DNA of 64,000 bases from Molanna angustata (taxonomy: Eukaryota > Arthropoda > Insecta > Trichoptera > Molannidae), in NCBI GenBank assembly GCA_963576475.1, contig OY754981.1:29240132-29304131 (forward strand), in the 5' to 3' direction. The notes beneath the pieces are model-generated. The model had not been told where the DNA came from and searched no databases. It saw nothing but the letters and a program-made list of their open reading frames with translations. The translations under genes and the position numbers were made by a program. Of the stretch, positions 44,361 to 54,580 are shown piece after piece; position 1 is the first letter of the stretch; each line of letters opens with the position of its first letter.

Positions 44361-45105
44361 ATCATAAATAGTATGATTTATGATTGTAGAAGTAGTATGA
44401 TTTCATATATCTACTTGGCGTTACAAGTTTCTTGTGAAAAGTAGTACGGTTAAAATAGATATCACAAATTAGAAACATTCCTTGTAAATTTCACAAATAA
44501 TTTTTGACGTTTGAAAATGTGTTTTTTTTTTGTATTTTACGTCTAAGAATATTAAGTTGTAGTTATGTATTATTTTATCCATCGTTATTAAATTCTATTG
44601 CGTGTATTTAAAAACATTAAACATTTATTGTCACAATAAAATATTAAAAATAAACTTATTCACTATCTTTATACATAAAAAATGTGTTTATTGTTTATCC
44701 ATTATTGTCTTGGTCATCAATCGTGTGTTCACGATTTTTTAAATGTTACTATTTACTTCCTTTTACATACTTAGTAATTAATACGCTTTATTGTATTGTA
44801 ATCGATGTATTTTTAACTATTATTAATAAATTGATACATAATTGTGTGTTACCAGACCTGAAAATTTCAGTCAATGTCGTTTTAAACCATTTTTTACTCC
44901 AAAAAATGACAATTTTTCAATGCCGACTGTTAGATTCTTGAGGAAATGAACCATATTTTTTGAACAGATACTGTGTCAAATTAGAGTTATTTGCAGATCA
45001 TATTTTGCAGACGTTTCATGCCAATCGACACACTAAAAGTGAAAAACTATAATAAACCCACCATTACACACATTATTTTAAATTAAGTTTATAAATAAAT
45101 AAATA
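44361..45105. other. AT-rich stretch, nothing recognised
   Basis: The 85-codon frame at 44684 is hydrophobic and AT-driven, with no motif, promoter or splice support. Confidence 0.4.
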
Positions 45106-45109
45106 AAAA

Positions 45110-45478
45110 CTGCGTCTTCATCGGGAATCTTTAACCGGAACTATAATCGCTCAGGAGTCAGCCCCCCTAGACAACATGTCATTTAGCTCTTAAGAAAAGA
45201 TAACTCAATGTATGGAAGTGACAGTTGTCAGTCACATGACAACTGTCACTTCAATACATTGAGTTATCTTTTCTTGTTTCTTTTATTGAGTTTAATGACA
45301 CTAGACAAAGTATAATTTAGCTCAAGAAAAGAAACAAGAAAATATAACTCAATGTATGGAAGTGATAGTTGCCAGTCACGTGACAACTGTCATTTCCATA
45401 CATTGAGTCATTTTTTCTTGTTGCTTTGTCTAGGGGCCCAGATATCTAACTGAACTACGAATGCCGTGATAATTATAA
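45110..45478 (-). mobile_element. SINE-3 copy interrupted by a MITE
   Basis: GCGTCTTCATCGGGAATCTT, ATCGCTCAGGAGTCAG before and CAGATATCTAACTGAACTAC with GAATGCCGTG after form one SINE-3 head once the insert at 45162-45438 is removed (compare CTCAGGAGTCTGATATCTAA at 36280-36312). Confidence 0.65.
45162..45438. mobile_element. MITE with two internal hairpins
   Basis: The ends CCCCCCTAGACAA and TTGTCTAGGGGC are inverted repeats. Inside are two separate near-perfect hairpins, 45193-45278 and 45322-45418, each built from AACTCAATGTATGGAAGTGA and CAGTTGTCA with a short loop; the two hairpins are about 90% alike. Flanking CAG on both sides is a possible 3-bp target duplication. Confidence 0.75.
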
Positions 45479-45532
45479 TAATTATAAAAAACTTAGTGTT
45501 GTCTTTAGGTTCAAGTAGCTAGTTTATTGCCG

Positions 45533-45612
45533 AATTATCCTGCCATGACCGATTAATTTCATCTATAGTACAAGCATTTACGTGCTTAATTTATGGAAAG
45601 TGTGAGGTAAAA
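45533..45612 (+). mobile_element. SINE-1 fragment (B box onward)
   Basis: ATCCTGCCATGACCGATTAA, TTTCATCTATAGTACAAGCA and TTTACGTGCTTAATTTATGG match the SINE-1 tail; the head is missing. Confidence 0.65.
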
Positions 45613-46878
45613 AAATCTTTCTCAAAATCGAACTATATAACTTGATAAAAGATTAAAATCAATACAATTATTTACAATTATTTTGATAGCTCTCGTCAAT
45701 AAATTATTTTGACCTCTACAATTATTTCCACGGTGCACCTAATGATTTATTTTTTCCGCTTTAAACAATGAAAAGAAATGAATCTTTGTTTAATCACGGA
45801 TAGTTCTTGTCTTCCGCCTTTATCAAAATGGCTATTTACAAAAAAAAACTACTTCTCGCATGACTAGTTTTATTGCAAAACATGACAGGAAGGTTAATTT
45901 TTTTGTCTTGTAGTGAAATCTTAAATCTATTGTTTTCTCCATCTCAGATTATTTGACAATAATAATTTAAACTATTTGATTTATCTATAATTTTGTAAAA
46001 GTCATCTGTATCTTAAATTGTTGATAATTCGTTCACTTTTGATTTTTTATCTTATTTTTTTTTATTTATAGTAATTATTAAAAAAGCCGATTGGTTCATG
46101 ACAATAATTTGTAGTTAAAATTGTAAACAACACTTCAGTTCTTCATACAAAGTCTATTTTTCAATTCACGTTAGAATACCTTTTCGTTCATAGTATTTAG
46201 TTGGCACATTCTCTCATGTCCAATTTTTTGTAACCTTTTCAGTTTCAAAGTAATTTTTTGGTCGTGTGTGTCTTAGTTCTTCTATATGTTTTTAGATCCA
46301 CATCGTGTATAATAAATTAGTCAAAATAAACGCTTATTTAGCAATAAAATTTAAATGTAAAAATATTTTAATTTTATTTTAATTAGTTGTTTATTTCTTG
46401 TCCACATTGATGCATTGAGCATGATACTTGAGCATTGAACATGGTCTTTTTGAAATATTTGTATTTTCTTTATAATATTATTTTTCGTTATAGTGTGTAA
46501 ATTATGTTAGCAAAATTACCTATCAATTTATTTTATAATTATTATAAGTCAATATATTTTAACCACGGAATATAGAATGGATATTTCAACAAATTCAGGT
46601 AACATGAAGCTACAGATTGATCCTTAGAAAAAAAAGTGTTTTTTTGTTTAAGTAAAGTAAAACTATAGAATAACAAAAAAAAACCACCTAAGTGTGATAT
46701 ATGTAATTCGTTGCGCAGAATGAGTAAATGACATTTTAAAAATATAGTGAGTTGCTGTTTAAAAACTGTTAAGTTATAACTGTTTATGTTTAATAACAGC
46801 TTTGAATAGTTTTTATACAGTTTGTGCCAGATTAACTGTGTCGTGATTATGTGCAAAAGTGTATTCTTCTGAACAACC
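45613..46878. other. AT-rich stretch upstream of the RS-rich gene
   Basis: Nothing recognisable apart from simple AT repeats. Part of it should hold the promoter and 5' UTR of the gene starting at 46879. The minus-strand 112-codon frame at 46542-46880 is unsupported. Confidence 0.4.
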
Positions 46879-46965
46879 ATGGCTGGACACAGATCACACA
46901 GGACCTACGATAGTCACCGAAGTTCGTCTTCCCGTCATAAGCATTCTTCTAGATCTAAAACAAGG
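46879..46965 (+). CDS. First coding exon of an Arg/Ser-rich protein gene
   Basis: The ATG sits in an ideal context (CAACCATGGC). The exon encodes 29 residues, MAGHRSHRTYDSHRSSSSRH then KHSSRSKTR, and ends ACAAGG|GTAATT in phase 0. The composition (Ser, Arg, His) resembles RS-type nuclear or splicing-associated proteins, but no named family is recognised. The next exon at 48179 reads on in frame. Intron 1 of 1.2 kb holds a 33-bp degenerate array. Confidence 0.6.
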
Positions 46966-47214
46966 GTAATTATAATTATATAATTTAAACCAAAAAAAGA
47001 AACTTTTTGATATTTTTGCGTAAAATTATAAGTTAGTGCATATTATATAAATTTAGTTTTATCGTGTCACATTCTTTGCAATACTACCTACGATTTGTTA
47101 TTCCTAAAATACAAATAACAGCAGAATAATTGTTCGTCCTGGTTAAGAAGCAGTTCGCTTTGAAAAACTAATCAATTATATTGAAATAAATTAATTTAAG
47201 ATCAATATACAAAT

Positions 47215-47372
47215 ACTTACTTACTTTCCGTGTCCGGAACACCATCATATTGGTTGATGCTCCGGTGGTGGAAGGATTGGCCGGCATTCTGCCGTTTCCA
47301 GGGACGCCCGATTGCTTTTCCGAAGTTAACCGAACTCAATCTACGTGGAGGCTCCTTCCGTGTCCCCATATA
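47215..47372. other. GC-richer block of unknown nature in intron 1
   Basis: CTTTCCGTGTCCGGAACACC at the left and CCTTCCGTGTCCCC at the right bracket about 150 bp with GGTGGTGGAAGGATTGGCCG and CCAGGGACGCCCGATTGC. The repeated CTTCCGTGTCC may be terminal direct repeats. No reading frame is recognised. Confidence 0.35.
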
Positions 47373-47534
47373 ATATACAAATATAACTAATAGCATAAAT
47401 AGTTATGTAGGTACTCGCGAGTATTTTTTGAAGGTATTATGTACCTACTTCTGTTTGTGTTTTTGAATCTGTCAATTCACGAATCCGTGTACCTACCAAT
47501 AATATTTTATTATATACCCGAATCTGTTAATATA

Positions 47535-47850
47535 CGTTCATTGTCATTCAAAGTATTCGATGTACAAAGTTTGTTGTCATTCAAATTATTCGATATACGA
47601 AGTTTGTTGTCATTCAAATTATTCGATGTACGAAATTTGTTGTCATTCAAATTATTCGATAGATATACGAAGTTTGTTGTCATTCAAATTATTCGATGTA
47701 CGAAGTTTGTAGTCTTTTGACTTCCGTTCTCATTTAAAGTATTCGATGTACAAAATCCTTTATCATTCATAAGTATTCCATAAAAATATATTATATACCT
47801 ATGAAGTCCGTCGTATTATTTTATTATACATGAAGTTCGTTGTCATTCAA
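47535..47850 (+). repeat. Degenerate 33-bp tandem repeat
   Basis: GTTTGTTGTCATTCAAATTA followed by TTCGATGTACGAA recurs about five times at 33-bp spacing (one copy has 3 extra bases) and decays to the right as GAAGTCCGTCG and GAAGTTCGTTGTCATTCAAT. The frame through it (LLSFKLFDVRS repeats) is a by-product of the period. Confidence 0.75.
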
Positions 47851-48178
47851 TGTAAAGTGTACTTTTATAAATACTTACTGTTAATCAAGTCAAAGCTATT
47901 CTTGACTCATTTAGAAATTTTCTCCTATGAAATCAAATCTTTGACTTAAAATGAATGTCTTTTGATTAATGCTTAGCACATGATATATATCTTGTTTTAG
48001 TAATTTTGCTATTTTGATAATGTCACATATTTCTCTTGTAACTGTTTTCATTCCATTAACAATATTATGATAGGTATATTTAATATTATAAGGTTGGGGT
48101 GGAGTTGGTTGGAATGATCGATGTTGATCAATCCGCATAACAATGATTGATGATCTTACTTTCCGACTTCCTCCACAG

Positions 48179-48233
48179 AGGGTCACTGATGATCCTGTAT
48201 TATTCAGACGTGTCCCAATTGCTGGATACAAAA
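48179..48233 (+). CDS. Second exon of the Arg/Ser-rich protein gene
   Basis: Acceptor TTTCCGACTTCCTCCACAG at 48160-48178; donor TACAAAA|GTAATT at 48233/48234. In phase 0 from exon 1 it encodes RVTDDPVLFRRVPIAGYK and exits in phase 1. The joined protein reads ...SRSKTR-RVTDDPVLFRR... The peptide has a conserved look but I cannot name it. The longer minus-strand frame over this exon is a shadow. Later exons were not found with confidence. Confidence 0.5.
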
Positions 48234-48548
48234 GTAATTTTAATAATGGTTTTTCGGGAATCCAATCTTATCTCGTTATCCGAAAATAATATAATCAATT
48301 TTGTGCTATGATTAATGAATTTTTTATTGCCATCTGATAAAAATGAAATTTTATAATGACAATGATAGGCAGAATTTATGAAGTGAGTATTTACATATAT
48401 TTGTTTCTAACAATAATAATTCCTATTCTTTACGTGAGAATTCATATAGCACCTTTTTCGTGAATATATCATTTTGGCTTTGGTCGGATTTACGAAAAGG
48501 TGCGTTTTAAGATTTTTATTGCGTCACACTATTCTACATAATATACTG

Positions 48549-48745
48549 TCGATCACCGTGGCATTATGGTTAGCAGTTGAACTTCTATTCCGGCGTCCTG
48601 GGGTCGATTCCCAGCAGAGGAATTATTATTCAAAATTATTATTTTAAACGCAAATCATTAAAAGAAAAACTGGTTAATTAGTTGGAAAAAAATACCATTT
48701 GGCAATAAAATCGCGACTTACATAGGTTGGCATAATTATTATATT
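48549..48745 (+). mobile_element. SINE-2 copy
   Basis: GATCACCGTGGCATTATGGT, B box GGGGTCGATTCCCAGCAGAG, and tail TTAGTTGGAAAAAAATACCA with TTTGGCAATAAAATCGCGAC. Ends in ATT repeats. Confidence 0.8.
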
Positions 48746-48764
48746 TTAAATTTTTGGTCATCAG

Positions 48765-49030
48765 GGCTTTTTTCCGGGTTCCCGAATCCGGGAATACCCA
48801 GGAATATTATCTATCCTATATAATTGTAATTTTATTTGGGATTTCCCGACCTTCGGGAACAAAAATGAGATCAAAAATTTGATTTCATTTGTTAAAATTA
48901 AACAAAGATTTTAAATTATTTGAAACCTTTTGAAAAAGAACTTTTGGAGTTTCTCTAGAAGGCTTTGTTATCTGTGGAACCATCTTCCACATAAAATGAA
49001 AGGGTTTTCTCATTGGCAGGCAATTTTGCT
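48765..49030 (+). pseudogene. hAT transposon remnant (TIR plus dimerisation domain)
   Basis: CAGGGCTTTTTTCCGGGTTC is a hAT-like terminus with CCGGGTTCCCG/CGGGAA subterminal words (48778-48860). Further on ALLSVEPSST then NERVFSLAGNFAIKLE, with two stops, is the C-terminal dimerisation motif (LSVEPSSTxxERVFSxAGxx). The rest of the transposase is deleted, and it runs directly into a LINE fragment. Confidence 0.65.
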
Positions 49031-49340
49031 ATTAAATTAGAAAGAGAATCTGAACGTATGGCTGCTTTCGAAATGTGGTACTACAGGTGCATCTCTAGGA
49101 GGAGAAACGAGATTAAAGAGGGGATGCCCAGTAACGATCCAAATTGATAGGCCATAACATCAGGCATCCGGATCTGCTTGTCACTATCGCCGAAGAATGA
49201 CGGAGGGTAGAAACTATAAAGCTCGCCCCTGAGACAGTTATATGGACCAGGTGATCAGTGATGTGCGCTGTAGCAGCTACCAAGAGATGGAGAGGCTGGC
49301 GGACAACATAGATTGTGGAGAGATGGAGTGTGCGGTGCAA
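49030..49340 (+). pseudogene. LINE fragment after a hAT remnant
   Basis: SERMAAFEMWYYRCISRRRNE recalls the LEKxLDAFEMWxYRRxL block after LINE RT domains; further on DSYMDQVISDVRCSSYQEME and RLADNID recall the closing region. Frames are broken and the right boundary is unclear. Confidence 0.45.
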
Positions 49341-49639
49341 AGGAATCCTAGGATTGTAACCATGAATAAGAAGGCATTGGTCTGTTTATCTTTATCCTTG
49401 TTGATACTAGGCGATGATCTGAGAATCATGTATAATCTATGACGTTTGGCTATCAATTTGTCGTCATACTTTCTAGATATCATTACGTCCAGTACAGTAT
49501 ACCTCCACCATATTTTGCTGGTTTATTGACATATTGCACACAGTCGAAATCAATAAGGATGATTTTAAATTTTATTGATGCAGAATCATCATCACGTTCC
49601 AATATTATGTTCATGTCACCAGTAATCTGATTCTGATCG

Positions 49640-49755
49640 AGTTTTAATGGATTCTAAATTCAGAGAAGAATGTCTAATGTCAGTATATAGTCTGGCGTTT
49701 GATTCTTTCTTCCTACCCCAAATAGGGTATGGCATTTTACTATAAATATGTATTT
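49640..49755 (+). pseudogene. 3' end of the 10-kb LINE family
   Basis: AGTCTGGCGTTTGATTCTTT then CTTCCTACCCCAAATAGGGT corresponds to the WRSVLSAYPK end (TCTGGCGTTCGGTTCTCTCT, GCCTACCCCAAATAGGG) at 11167-11208. Confidence 0.7.
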
Positions 49756-50361
49756 GTAGCCAAAAAATCAGTCCAAATATTTTCTCTTGCAGTTTTTATA
49801 CCTTCTTACCTATATAAAATTGATGTCAAAATATAGTAACATATTATGCATATGTAAGTACATTAAAATATGTAGTTTAGTACATGTTTTAGTATTTATA
49901 GTACATATTCAATTGTACATGTTGATGTTTGCTTTGTGAATAACGATGAAAGCACACAACTGTAAACAAAACAATATTGATAAATCTGTTTGATTGTACA
50001 CTACGTATTTGTTACATCAGATTTGTAATATTTACGGAAAAGAATTTGATGTTTGCAAAATCAACAATAAGTTTTTATGTCATATTTTTAAAAATATATT
50101 TTAGCTGTTTTTAATTTCAATATTTTTACATTTGATAATAAATTTGGGCCCTTTTGTCAAGGTGGGCCCTCATACTTTGCATGACCCTGCTGTTTGGTAG
50201 CGCTACGCCACAGACCGTGATGGTATGTGTGCATGTATGTTTTATTGTCTTATTTCTTCATTCATTATTTTATCGTACATAGTTTTATAATTAAAGCTAT
50301 AATAAATAAATTTGGAATGGTAAAATAAAACCAAAGTTTTCAGTTCTACTAATTTAATGAC
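49756..50361. other. AT-rich stretch, nothing recognised
   Basis: TTTCTCTTGCAG at 49780-49791 is acceptor-like and could open a short terminal exon for the RS-rich gene (frame closes after about 15 codons); this is not supported further. Confidence 0.35.
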
Positions 50362-50399
50362 ACTGACTAGTTTCGGTCATCCAGTGACCATTTTCAAAG
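50362..50399 (-). repeat. CGAAAC stem motif outside a foldback
   Basis: On the minus strand: AATG-GTCA-CTGGA-TGAC-CGAAACTAGTC. The stem GTCA/TGAC is perfect. One arm of a foldback may have been lost here. Confidence 0.6.
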
Positions 50400-50700
50400 T
50401 GTGAAAAAACAAGAGGTGGTTGGTGTTTATATAATATCTGCTTAAGTGGTTTGCAACATTTTTTTTGTTTATTTTTTTTTTTTTTTTTTCATTTTTTTTT
50501 CTCTTTTTCCGTCAGTTCAATTAGTGTTGCTAGAAAGAACTGACAAAGAAAACTAGCAAACAAAGCGGAGCGTACAAATACAAAAAGAAATTAAATAATT
50601 TATATTGCAAAATTATTGAATGCTGCTGGAACATGGCATGATGGTGTCTGTATCTATTATTGAAGTTCTGTGACCAATGGTTGAGAACAGCAATGTAAGG

Positions 50701-51430
50701 ATTAACTGTGTACCTGTAACAAAATATATTGGGGCAGTAAAATTCAAAAGCATTGAGTTGTTTGCTTACATAATATATAATGATAAATGGTTGGAAATAC
50801 CATTCCTTATTATTGATTACTTGGTATATGAATAATATATTTATAGATTAACTGTGTACCTGTAACAAAATATATTGGGGCAGTAAAATTCAAAAGCATT
50901 GAGTTGTTTGTTTACATAATATATAATGATAAATGGTTGGAAATACCATTCCTTATTATTGATTACTTGGTATATGAATAATATATTTATAGATTAACTG
51001 TGTACCTGTAACAAAATATATTGGGGCAGTAAAATTCAAAAGCATTGAGTTGTTTGTTTACATAATATATAATGATAAATGGTTGGAAATACCATTCCTT
51101 ATTATTGATTACTTGGTATATGAATAATATATTTATAGATTAACTGTGTACCTGTAACAAAATATATTGGGGCAGTAAAATTCAAAAGCATTGAGTTGTT
51201 TGTTTACATAATATATAATGATAAATGGTTGGAAATACCATTCCTTATTATTGATTACTTGGTATATGAATAATATATTTATAGATTAACTGTGTACCTG
51301 TAACAAAATATATTGGGGCAGTAAAATTCAAAAGCATTGAGTTGTTTGTTTACATAATATATAATGATAAATGGTTGGAAATACCATTCCTTATTATTGA
51401 TTACTTGGTATATGAATAATATATTTATAA
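50701..51430 (+). repeat. Tandem array, five 146-bp units
   Basis: Units start at 50701, 50847, 50993, 51139 and 51285 and are virtually identical (ATTAACTGTGTACCTGTAAC, CAAAATATATTGGGGCAGTA, GGTTGGAAATACCATTCCTT). No coding frame. The left flank (GGATTAACTG) joins without a transition. Confidence 0.95.
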
Positions 51431-52529
51431 ATATTTATAGCGGTTTAAGTAGAGGTGAAGTAGAGAAATCTGTTTGTAAATTAATAAGTGTCTTGTTCAT
51501 ATTATTTTTTACTCTATTAATTTCTAGTATCTCTAATCTGTCTAATTTTCTCCCTTTATTACATTTATGTAGAATTTGAACATTATTGTCTATTGTAAAT
51601 TCATGTTGTAGTTCGTTTAAATGGGCAGCAAAATTAGAAGTATCTTGATTTAGTCTTTTACATCTTATAAAGCTATATTTTTTTCAACAATATTTTAGTT
51701 AACATATACTTTCAAAATATTACAGAGCAGAAGTATGTTTGGGGGTATATATTAATTAATTTATTTATTATTATCGGAAAGGATTATATTGCAAAGGTGC
51801 GTGTTCAAAAGGATTCTATTTTATTTAAAACATATACCTCCAAGTGTGATATTGCTTATGTCTGTTCATTAAATAATTGATAATTAATAATTTATAGTGA
51901 TAAAGGGTTTCAATCAAAAGGCTTTCAATCAAATGGTTGATTAGAATGGTTGGTTGATTAGAAGAAATTGCCTTATGACAATAATCCCGCCATCGTACAT
52001 GAAGTTATTTAAATAAATGAAATTAAAAAAAATATATATTTCTTTAATATTTAAAAAGTAACTTTGTGACTTCATCATAGAACTTACTTTACACCTCATA
52101 AGTGCCGTAAATAAAGATATTTTGGATATTATAAATGAAATAATATATGTCTAAATCCCGTACAAATACTGGGTGTTGATTAAAAAAAATCCTAATACGA
52201 TGTATGTCGATTGGTATTCGTGTAATTACAATAAAATAACAGTAACTATTGTTGCTGCGTGCAATTGAAACTCTTTTGTAAGGTTGTCGTATTGTGTTAT
52301 ATAACATACATTATTATAATATATATTCGTTACTGAAAACTATTGTCCTGCCTATACAAATTGAGTATGTATTTTTGGCGATCGTGCCTTTGCTGTTACT
52401 GGCCCAGCCTCGTCAGCAATCGACAACTTTACCTTATTCAGGAAACACATGAAAATTCATCTCTTCCGCAAGTCTTACAATTTTTTTTGAAAAGGTTAGT
52501 AGGTACACGTGCCAACTACATATAAAAAC
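51431..52529. other. AT-rich stretch with a LINE tail
   Basis: At 51935-52030 GGTTGGTTGATTAGAAGAAA, TTGCCTTATGACAATAATCC and CGCCATCGTACATG form a LINE 3' tail ending in AAATAAATG and poly(A). At 52375-52490 GGCGATCGTGCCTTTGCTGT, TACTGGCCCAGCCTCGTCAG and TTCAGGAAACACATGAAAAT resemble a CR1/L2-type ending (GDRAFAVTGPA...LFRKHMKIHLF). Otherwise nothing. Confidence 0.5.
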
Positions 52530-52775
52530 GAGTGGGTTGTGGCCAACGCTAAACTCTTCACTATCAAGTCACTCTACAAAATACTCAAATTTTGTATGGA
52601 AAATATTCAGCATTTTCATGAAATGAGTTTATTAAATTGTTTTTTATTAAACATTTCTTATTGAAAAAATGATATTTCTCAATGCCATTTTACGAAAGTG
52701 GTGTGCCTTTTTAGCAATTTTGAAAATAAAAATATAAAATATTAAGGTTCCTGAGCTTGGGGTCACTTTGAAATA

Positions 52776-53084
52776 GATGGGTGGTGACAGAGCGGTTAGC
52801 GCGCTGGGTTAGTAATTCAGTGGTCGCGAGTTCGAATCCTGACACGACCGATTTCGGTCACCAATATTAAAAGTACTGAGGACATGAACTGCGCCACATA
52901 TGTTGAGCTGAAGAGGGCTGCACAGGATAGAGAGAAGTGGAAAGCGAGATGTAGACTTCTTCTGCAAACCAATCCATAGGATTGAGACTTTTGATGATAT
53001 TACAAGCATTCATGCTTAGTTTAGGGAATGTATGAGTATGTATATGTACTTGTTACAAGAACATATTCATTCTTTAAAAAAAAA
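52776..53084 (+). mobile_element. SINE-1 copy carrying a LINE fragment
   Basis: Head GATGGGTGGTGACAGAGCGG, AGCGCGCTGGGTTAGTAATT, B box GAGTTCGAATCCTGACACGA; tail CAAGCATTCATGCTTAGTTT to ACATATTCATTC and poly(A). The SINE is interrupted at 52870-53002. Confidence 0.85.
52870..53002 (+). pseudogene. LINE 3' end inserted in SINE-1
   Basis: LRTCATYVELKRAAQDREKW then KARCRLLLQTNP is the closing xELxxxAxDRxxWR motif of LINE ORFs. It ends TGATGATATTA. ATATTA at 52864-52869 and 52997-53002 is a possible short target duplication. Length 133 bp, strongly 5'-truncated. Confidence 0.7.
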
Positions 53085-53225
53085 TTGACAGTTAAAAAAA
53101 TAGAATCCTTCTAAATCTAATGGATTCTAAGCGAGTATTAGGTATACAAATTTGCAAAATTTGTATAAAATCGAATCAGTACTTTAGTTTATAATCGATA
53201 AAGTGAAATAAACACGCCATACATA

Positions 53226-53301
53226 AAACACACACACGCACACACCCTCACACACACTCACACACACACACCCTCACACACACTCACACACACACACACA
53301 C

Positions 53302-53354
<53 letters not shown>
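53226..53354 (+). repeat. (CA)n microsatellite
   Basis: Nearly 130 bp of CA repeats with CCCT interruptions (ACACACACCCTCACACAC). It occupies the position of the short CA tract of element M. Confidence 0.95.
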
Positions 53355-53357
<3 letters not shown>

Positions 53358-53554
53358 TTTAATTCAAGTAAGGTTTGTTCTTAAAATGCAAAAAAAAATG
53401 GGTACGTATCCGATAATTTTAATCACGTATAAACCCTTTTTAACACACGCGATAGTTACCCTTACTAATTCGTAACTTCATAGAGTATTAGGCTGTTTTA
53501 ATATATATCATGTTTTCTGTCTCTATATTTTGCGTTATATGCCCTTTAAAAAAA

Positions 53555-54580
53555 AGTCATCGATCGAATGAAAGTGAACATATTGGGCCACATGAGCTAC
53601 ACATACAAAGTCATCGATCGAATGAAAGTGAACATATTGGGCCACATGAGCTACACATAAAAAGTCATCGATCGAATGAAAGTGAACATATTGGGCCACA
53701 TGAGCTACACATAAAAAGTCATCGATCGAATGAAAGTGAACATATTGGGCCACATGAGTTACACATAAAAAGTCATCGATCGAATGAAAGTGAACATATT
53801 GGGCCACATGAGCTACACATAAAAAGTCATCGATCGAATGAAAGTGAACATATTGGGCCACATGAGCTACACATAAAAAGTAATCGATCGAATGAAAGTG
53901 AACATATTGGGCCACATGAGCTACACATAAAAAGTCATCGATCGAATGAAAGTGAACATATTGGGCCACATGAGCTACACATAAAAAGTCATCGATCGAA
54001 TGAAAGTGAACATATTGGGCCACATGAGCTACACATAAAAAGTCGTCGATCGAATGAAAGTGAACATATTGGGCCACATGAGCTACACATAAAAAGTCAT
54101 CGATCGAATGAAAGTGAACATATTGGGCCACATGGGCTACACATAAAAAGTCATCGATCGAATGAAAGTGAACATATTGGGCCACATGAGCTTCACATAA
54201 AAAGTCGTCGATCGAATGAAAGTGAACATATTGGGCCACATGAGCTACACATAAAAAGTCATCGATCGAATGAAAGTGAACATATTGGGCCACATGGGCT
54301 ACACATAAAAAGTCATCGATCGAATGAAAGTGAACATATTGGGCCACATGAGCTACACATAAAAAGTCGTCGATCGAATGAAAGTGAACATATTGGGCCA
54401 CATGGGCTACACATAAAAAGTCATCGATCGAATGAAAGTGAACATATTGGGCCACATGAGCTACACATAAAAAGTCGTCGATCAAATGAAAGTGAACATA
54501 TTGGGCCACATGGGCTACACATAAAAAGTCATCGATCGAATGAAAGTGAACATATTGGGCCACATGAGCTACACATAAAA
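53555..54580 (+). repeat. Minisatellite, 19 units of 54 bp, derived from LINE coding sequence
   Basis: Exactly 19 x 54 bp. In the LINE frame the unit reads KVIDRMKVNILGHMSYT, matching the SKMKINALRWFGHIERM segment of the LINE at 10082-11235. The sequence immediately after the array, RRSRKIWHDHVNE, continues the LINE (GRPRKSWHDHI). So one short segment of an RT C-terminus was amplified. Variants (AGTCATCG or AGTCGTCG; CATGAGC or CATGGGC) alternate in units 10-19. Both strands are open over about 370 codons because 54 is divisible by three; these are not genes. Confidence 0.93.

Larger units (their letters stand above)
52530..53360 (+). repeat. Element M copy g, with nested SINE-1
   Basis: Left part 52530-52775 (ACGAGTGGGTTGTGGCCAAC to GGTCACTTTGAAATA), right part from about 53085 (TTGACAGTTAAAAAAATAGA) to ACACGCCATACATAAAACAC, where its CA tract has expanded. 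The distal end of M is replaced by the microsatellite. Confidence 0.8.

Noticed and set aside
44684..44941. 85-residue hydrophobic protein
   Set aside because: AT-driven frame with no promoter, splice or family support.
49792..49845. Terminal exon of the RS-rich gene after TTTCTCTTGCAG
   Set aside because: Phase fits but the peptide is AT-driven and ends in 15 codons; not supported.
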